In this document: positions 61,328-64,000 of the stretch, in pieces
How the letters are laid out: every line of letters begins with the position of its first letter
Position numbering within the stretch: the stretch's first letter is position 1
NCBI RefSeq assembly: GCF_004357995.1
Contig: NZ_SMTK01000004.1
Span: forward strand, 248,001-312,000
DNA: 64,000 nucleotides
DNA from: Arthrobacter crusticola
Lineage (GTDB): Bacteria; Actinomycetota; Actinomycetes; Actinomycetales; Micrococcaceae
Reading direction: 5' to 3'
Notes under the pieces: model-generated
Database searches by the model: none
Seen by the model: only the letters and a program-made list of their open reading frames with translations
What the model was told of the DNA's origin: nothing
Program-made: the position numbers and the translations under genes

Positions 61328-62617
61328 ATGCCTGCGATTGTGATTGTCGGAGCCCAGTGGGGCGATGAAGGTAAAGGCAAGGCCACCGACCTGCTCGGCA
61401 GCCGTGTCGACTACGTGGTCAAGCCCAACGGAGGCAATAACGCCGGGCACACCGTGGTCGTCGGAGGCGAGAAGTATGAGCTGAAGCTCCTTCCCGCCGG
61501 CATTCTCAGCCCGAACGCCATCCCCATCATCGGCAACGGCTGCGTGATCAACCTCGAGGCGCTGTTCGACGAGATCGACGGACTCGAGGCCCGGGGTGCA
61601 GACACCTCCAAGCTGAAGATCTCGGCCAACGCGCACCTCGTCGCGCCGTACCACCAGGTGCTCGACAAGGTGACCGAGCGTTTCTTGGGCAAGCGCGCCA
61701 TCGGCACGACCGGCCGCGGTATCGGCCCCGCCTACATGGACAAGGTCGCCCGGCTTGGCCTGCGCGTCCAGGACGTCTTCGACGAGTCGATCCTGCGCCA
61801 GAAGGTCGAAGGCTCCCTGAAGCAGAAGAACGAACTGCTCGTCAAGGTCTACAACCGCCGCGGCGTGGAGGTGGACGAGATCGTCTCGTACTTCCTGTCC
61901 TATGCCGAGCGCCTGCGGCCCCTGGTGGTCGATTCGACCTTCGTCCTCAACGAGGCGCTCGACGAGGGCAAGGTCGTGCTCATGGAGGGCGGCCAGGCCA
62001 CCTTCCTCGATGTCGACCACGGCACCTACCCGTTCGTCACCTCGTCCAACCCGACGGCGGGCGGCGCGTCGGTCGGCTCGGGCATCGGCCCGACCCGCAT
62101 CACCCGCGCCGTGGGCATCATCAAGGCCTACACCACGCGCGTCGGCGCCGGTCCGTTCCCCACCGAGCTCTTCGACGACATGGGCCTCTACCTGCAGAAG
62201 ACGGGCGGAGAGTTCGGCGTGAACACCGGGCGCCCGCGCCGCACCGGCTGGTACGACGCCGTGCTCGCGCGTCACGCGGCCCGCGTCAACGGCTTCACCG
62301 ACTACTTCGTGACGAAACTTGACGTCCTCACGGGCATCGAGCGCATTCCCGTCTGCGTCGCCTACGACGTCGACGGCGTACGCCACGACGAGATGCCCAT
62401 GACCCAGACCGAGTTCCACCACGCGAAGCCCATCTTCGAGTACTTCGAGGGGTGGACCGAGGACATCACCGGTGCCCGCAGCATCGAGGACCTGCCGGAC
62501 AACGCGCAGGTCTACGTGCGGGCGCTCGAGAAGATGTCGGGGACCCGGTTCTCGGCCATCGGCGTCGGCCCGGACCGCGACCAGACCATCGTGGTGAACG
62601 ACCTCATCTCCGGCTGA
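61328..62617 (+). CDS. purA: Adenylosuccinate synthetase
   Basis: 429 residues from the ATG at 61328, GGGGGAGG upstream; an in-frame GTG five codons earlier is not preferred. [16 protein letters not shown] is the GTP-binding loop and [11 protein letters not shown] the substrate site; [12 protein letters not shown] and [10 protein letters not shown] follow. It joins IMP and aspartate in AMP synthesis. Stop is 31 bases before the convergent DUF427 gene. Confidence 0.97.
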   Translation: MPAIVIVGAQWGDEGKGKATDLLGSRVDYVVKPNGGNNAGHTVVVGGEKYELKLLPAGILSPNAIPIIGNGCVINLEALFDEIDGLEARGADTSKLKISANAHLVAPYHQVLDKVTERFLGKRAIGTTGRGIGPAYMDKVARLGLRVQDVFDESILRQKVEGSLKQKNELLVKVYNRRGVEVDEIVSYFLSYAERLRPLVVDSTFVLNEALDEGKVVLMEGGQATFLDVDHGTYPFVTSSNPTAGGASVGSGIGPTRITRAVGIIKAYTTRVGAGPFPTELFDDMGLYLQKTGGEFGVNTGRPRRTGWYDAVLARHAARVNGFTDYFVTKLDVLTGIERIPVCVAYDVDGVRHDEMPMTQTEFHHAKPIFEYFEGWTEDITGARSIEDLPDNAQVYVRALEKMSGTRFSAIGVGPDRDQTIVVNDLISG

Positions 62618-62648
62618 GGCGGCGCCCCGGGCCCCCGGGCCCGGGGTG

Positions 62649-63143
62649 TCACCAGCCCCGGGTTCCCGGCCCGCCCTTGAAGGGCCCGACGATCCTCGCG
62701 GTGACCCAGCCGCCGTAGAAGTCCCCGGCCTGCGCGGTGACCTGTTCACCGTTCACGGTGCAGAGATCCATCGCCCCCGGGTACACAGCGACGCGGCCGG
62801 CGAGTTCCTCGTAGCCGGCCGAGGGAGAGGGATAGGCCCAGGCCGCCCGTGCCGCGCGCCGCCCGCGGCCGACGACGTCGAAGTAGGCCGCGGTGCCCTT
62901 GAACTCGCAGAAGGAACTTCCCTCCGCCGCCTCAAGCGCCCCGGGCGCGAAGTCCGCGGCCGGCAGGTAGTACACCGGCGGATGGCTCGTCTCCAGGACC
63001 CGCAGGGCCGAGGAGGTCCGAAGGATCTCCTCGCCGCCGAACCGCACGACGATCTCCTCGGTGCTCGCCTCCAAGCGTGGCGGCCTCGGATAGTCCCAGA
63101 CGGATTCCTGGCCGGGACCGGGGACTGCGCGTCGAATGCTCAT
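62649..63143 (-). CDS. DUF427-domain protein
   Basis: 164 residues. ESVWDYPRPPRLEASTEEIVVRFGGEEILRTSSALRVLETSHPPVYYLPAADF and CEFKGTAAYFDVVGRG are typical of DUF427. Small beta-rich soluble protein of unknown function. Divergent from the nitrilase gene. Confidence 0.93.
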   Translation of the reverse strand: MSIRRAVPGPGQESVWDYPRPPRLEASTEEIVVRFGGEEILRTSSALRVLETSHPPVYYLPAADFAPGALEAAEGSSFCEFKGTAAYFDVVGRGRRAARAAWAYPSPSAGYEELAGRVAVYPGAMDLCTVNGEQVTAQAGDFYGGWVTARIVGPFKGGPGTRGW

Positions 63144-63223
63144 GGCCCAACGCTAACCTTTAGCAACCCGCCGCGCAGTCTGTAGGCTGGTGCACAGGGG
63201 ACAGCGACGCGGAGGCGGGGAAT

Positions 63224-64000
63224 ATGAAAGTCAGCGTAGGGCAGTTCCGGCCGAGCGGGGACGTGCAGGCAAACCTTAAGGTGATGCGGAAGCTGGCCCG
63301 GAAGGCCAGGTCCGACGGTGCGGAGCTCATCGTGTTCCCGGAAGAGTCGATGTTCAGCATCGGCAAGGTCACCGGCCCGCTGCAGGCTGCCGTCGAGGGC
63401 AGCTGGAGCACCTTCGTGCAGCAGCTCTCCTTCCTGGCCGCGGAACTCGATATCGCCATCGTGGCGGGTGGTTATGAGTCGAGCGGGGAGGAACGCCCCT
63501 ACAACACGCTCGTGCTGATCGACCGGACCGGCCGGATCACCGACACCTACCGGAAGCTTCACCTCTACGATGCGTTCAGCTATCAGGAGTCAAAGCGGAT
63601 CAAACCCGGCGACGGCGGACTCACCGTCGTGCCGCTCGGGGAGATGTCCGTGGGGCTGATGACCTGCTACGACGTCCGGTTCCCCGAGCAGGCCCGGGCG
63701 CTCGCCGACGCCGGCGCCGACCTGATCTGCGTGCCGGCGGCCTGGTTCCAGGGCGAGCACAAAATCGAGCACTGGGAGACCCTCCTCAAGGCCCGCGCCA
63801 TCGAGAACACCGTCTGGATCGCCGCGGCCGGCACCTCGAGCGACCACACTATCGGCCACTCGGCCATCCTGGACCCGATGGGCGTCCCGCACGCCTTCCT
63901 CGAACACGAGTCCGAGGCCGTCGTGACCACGGAGGTCACCCGGCACCGGGTCGACGACGTCCGCGAGTTCCTTCCCGTGCTGCGCAACCGCCGCTTCGGG
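63224..64000 (+). CDS. Carbon-nitrogen hydrolase (nitrilase superfamily), cut by right edge
   Basis: 259 codons from the ATG at 63224 (GGAGG upstream) to the window end. The Glu-Lys-Cys triad is E40 (FPEES), K111 (YRKLHLYD) and C148 (MTCYDVRFPEQAR). Near the break is ENTVWIAAAGTSSDHTIGHSAI. Likely an amidase of the Nit1/Nit2 type; the usual length of 260-280 suggests only a few residues are missing. Confidence 0.93.
   Translation, partial: MKVSVGQFRPSGDVQANLKVMRKLARKARSDGAELIVFPEESMFSIGKVTGPLQAAVEGSWSTFVQQLSFLAAELDIAIVAGGYESSGEERPYNTLVLIDRTGRITDTYRKLHLYDAFSYQESKRIKPGDGGLTVVPLGEMSVGLMTCYDVRFPEQARALADAGADLICVPAAWFQGEHKIEHWETLLKARAIENTVWIAAAGTSSDHTIGHSAILDPMGVPHAFLEHESEAVVTTEVTRHRVDDVREFLPVLRNRRFG

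Overview
The window is a stretch of high-GC actinobacterial chromosome. Gene content and order (mutY, disA and radA together; a pst operon converging on a Pit/DUF47 pair; tRNA-Glu/Asp/Phe; an Asp23/DUF2273/DUF6286/AmaP cluster; fbaA, DUF3151, a BldC-like regulator and purA) fit a member of the Micrococcaceae close to Arthrobacter sensu lato. That placement is inferred from gene families, not from a search. There is no rRNA, CRISPR array, integrase, transposase or phage gene. Most of the window looks like core chromosome, with short accessory islands.

Layout. 1-5272: DNA repair and c-di-AMP (3'-truncated mutY, a membrane-anchored unknown, disA, radA) and a FUSC-family membrane protein. 5311-11329: phosphate uptake, with a PhoP-type box, pstSCAB, and a convergent DUF47-Pit operon. 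11540-17491: unknown proteins, tRNA-Lys, a secreted endonuclease/exonuclease/phosphatase protein, a fatty-acid desaturase behind a perfect palindromic operator, and a two-gene unit of a double-HTH protein and a polytopic membrane protein. 17695-21984: fructose PTS operon fruR-fruK-fruA-ptsH. 22190-29462: small stress membrane proteins, DUF445, a glycerophosphodiester phosphodiesterase, a GH15 glycosidase and a zinc alcohol dehydrogenase. 29572-37427: AzlCD, pta-ackA, a thiamine-binding/spermidine-synthase-like pair, a purine permease and a CopC protein. 37444-41148: a short FAD/NAD-binding protein, a universal stress protein, a zincin-like protein, three tRNAs and a lysyl oxidase-like lipoprotein. 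41464-43702: five-gene Asp23/AmaP operon. 43961-48409: alpha-glucoside-type ABC importer with a LacI regulator. 48596-51107: nadE, ExoIII and an unknown protein. 51142-55091: siderophore ABC importer behind an iron box. 55218-64000: pyrE, a Tat-exported hydrolase, HAD phosphatase, TrmH-type methyltransferase, fbaA, DUF3151, BldC-like protein, purA, DUF427 and a nitrilase-family enzyme cut by the right edge.

How the parts work together. Several transport operons carry recognisable control sites: a PhoP-like direct repeat before pstS, DeoR-type repeats before fruR, a LacI palindrome before the sugar-binding protein and a DtxR/IdeR box before the siderophore-binding protein. The fructose PTS (its Enzyme I is not here) and the sugar ABC importer (its ATPase is not here) feed glycolysis, where fbaA acts, and pta-ackA handles overflow acetyl-CoA.

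Best candidates for something undescribed: the duplicated-HTH regulator with its translationally coupled membrane partner (16053-17491); the paired repeats before the lysyl oxidase-like gene (41165-41212); and a pair of related extragenic palindromes (48429-48513).
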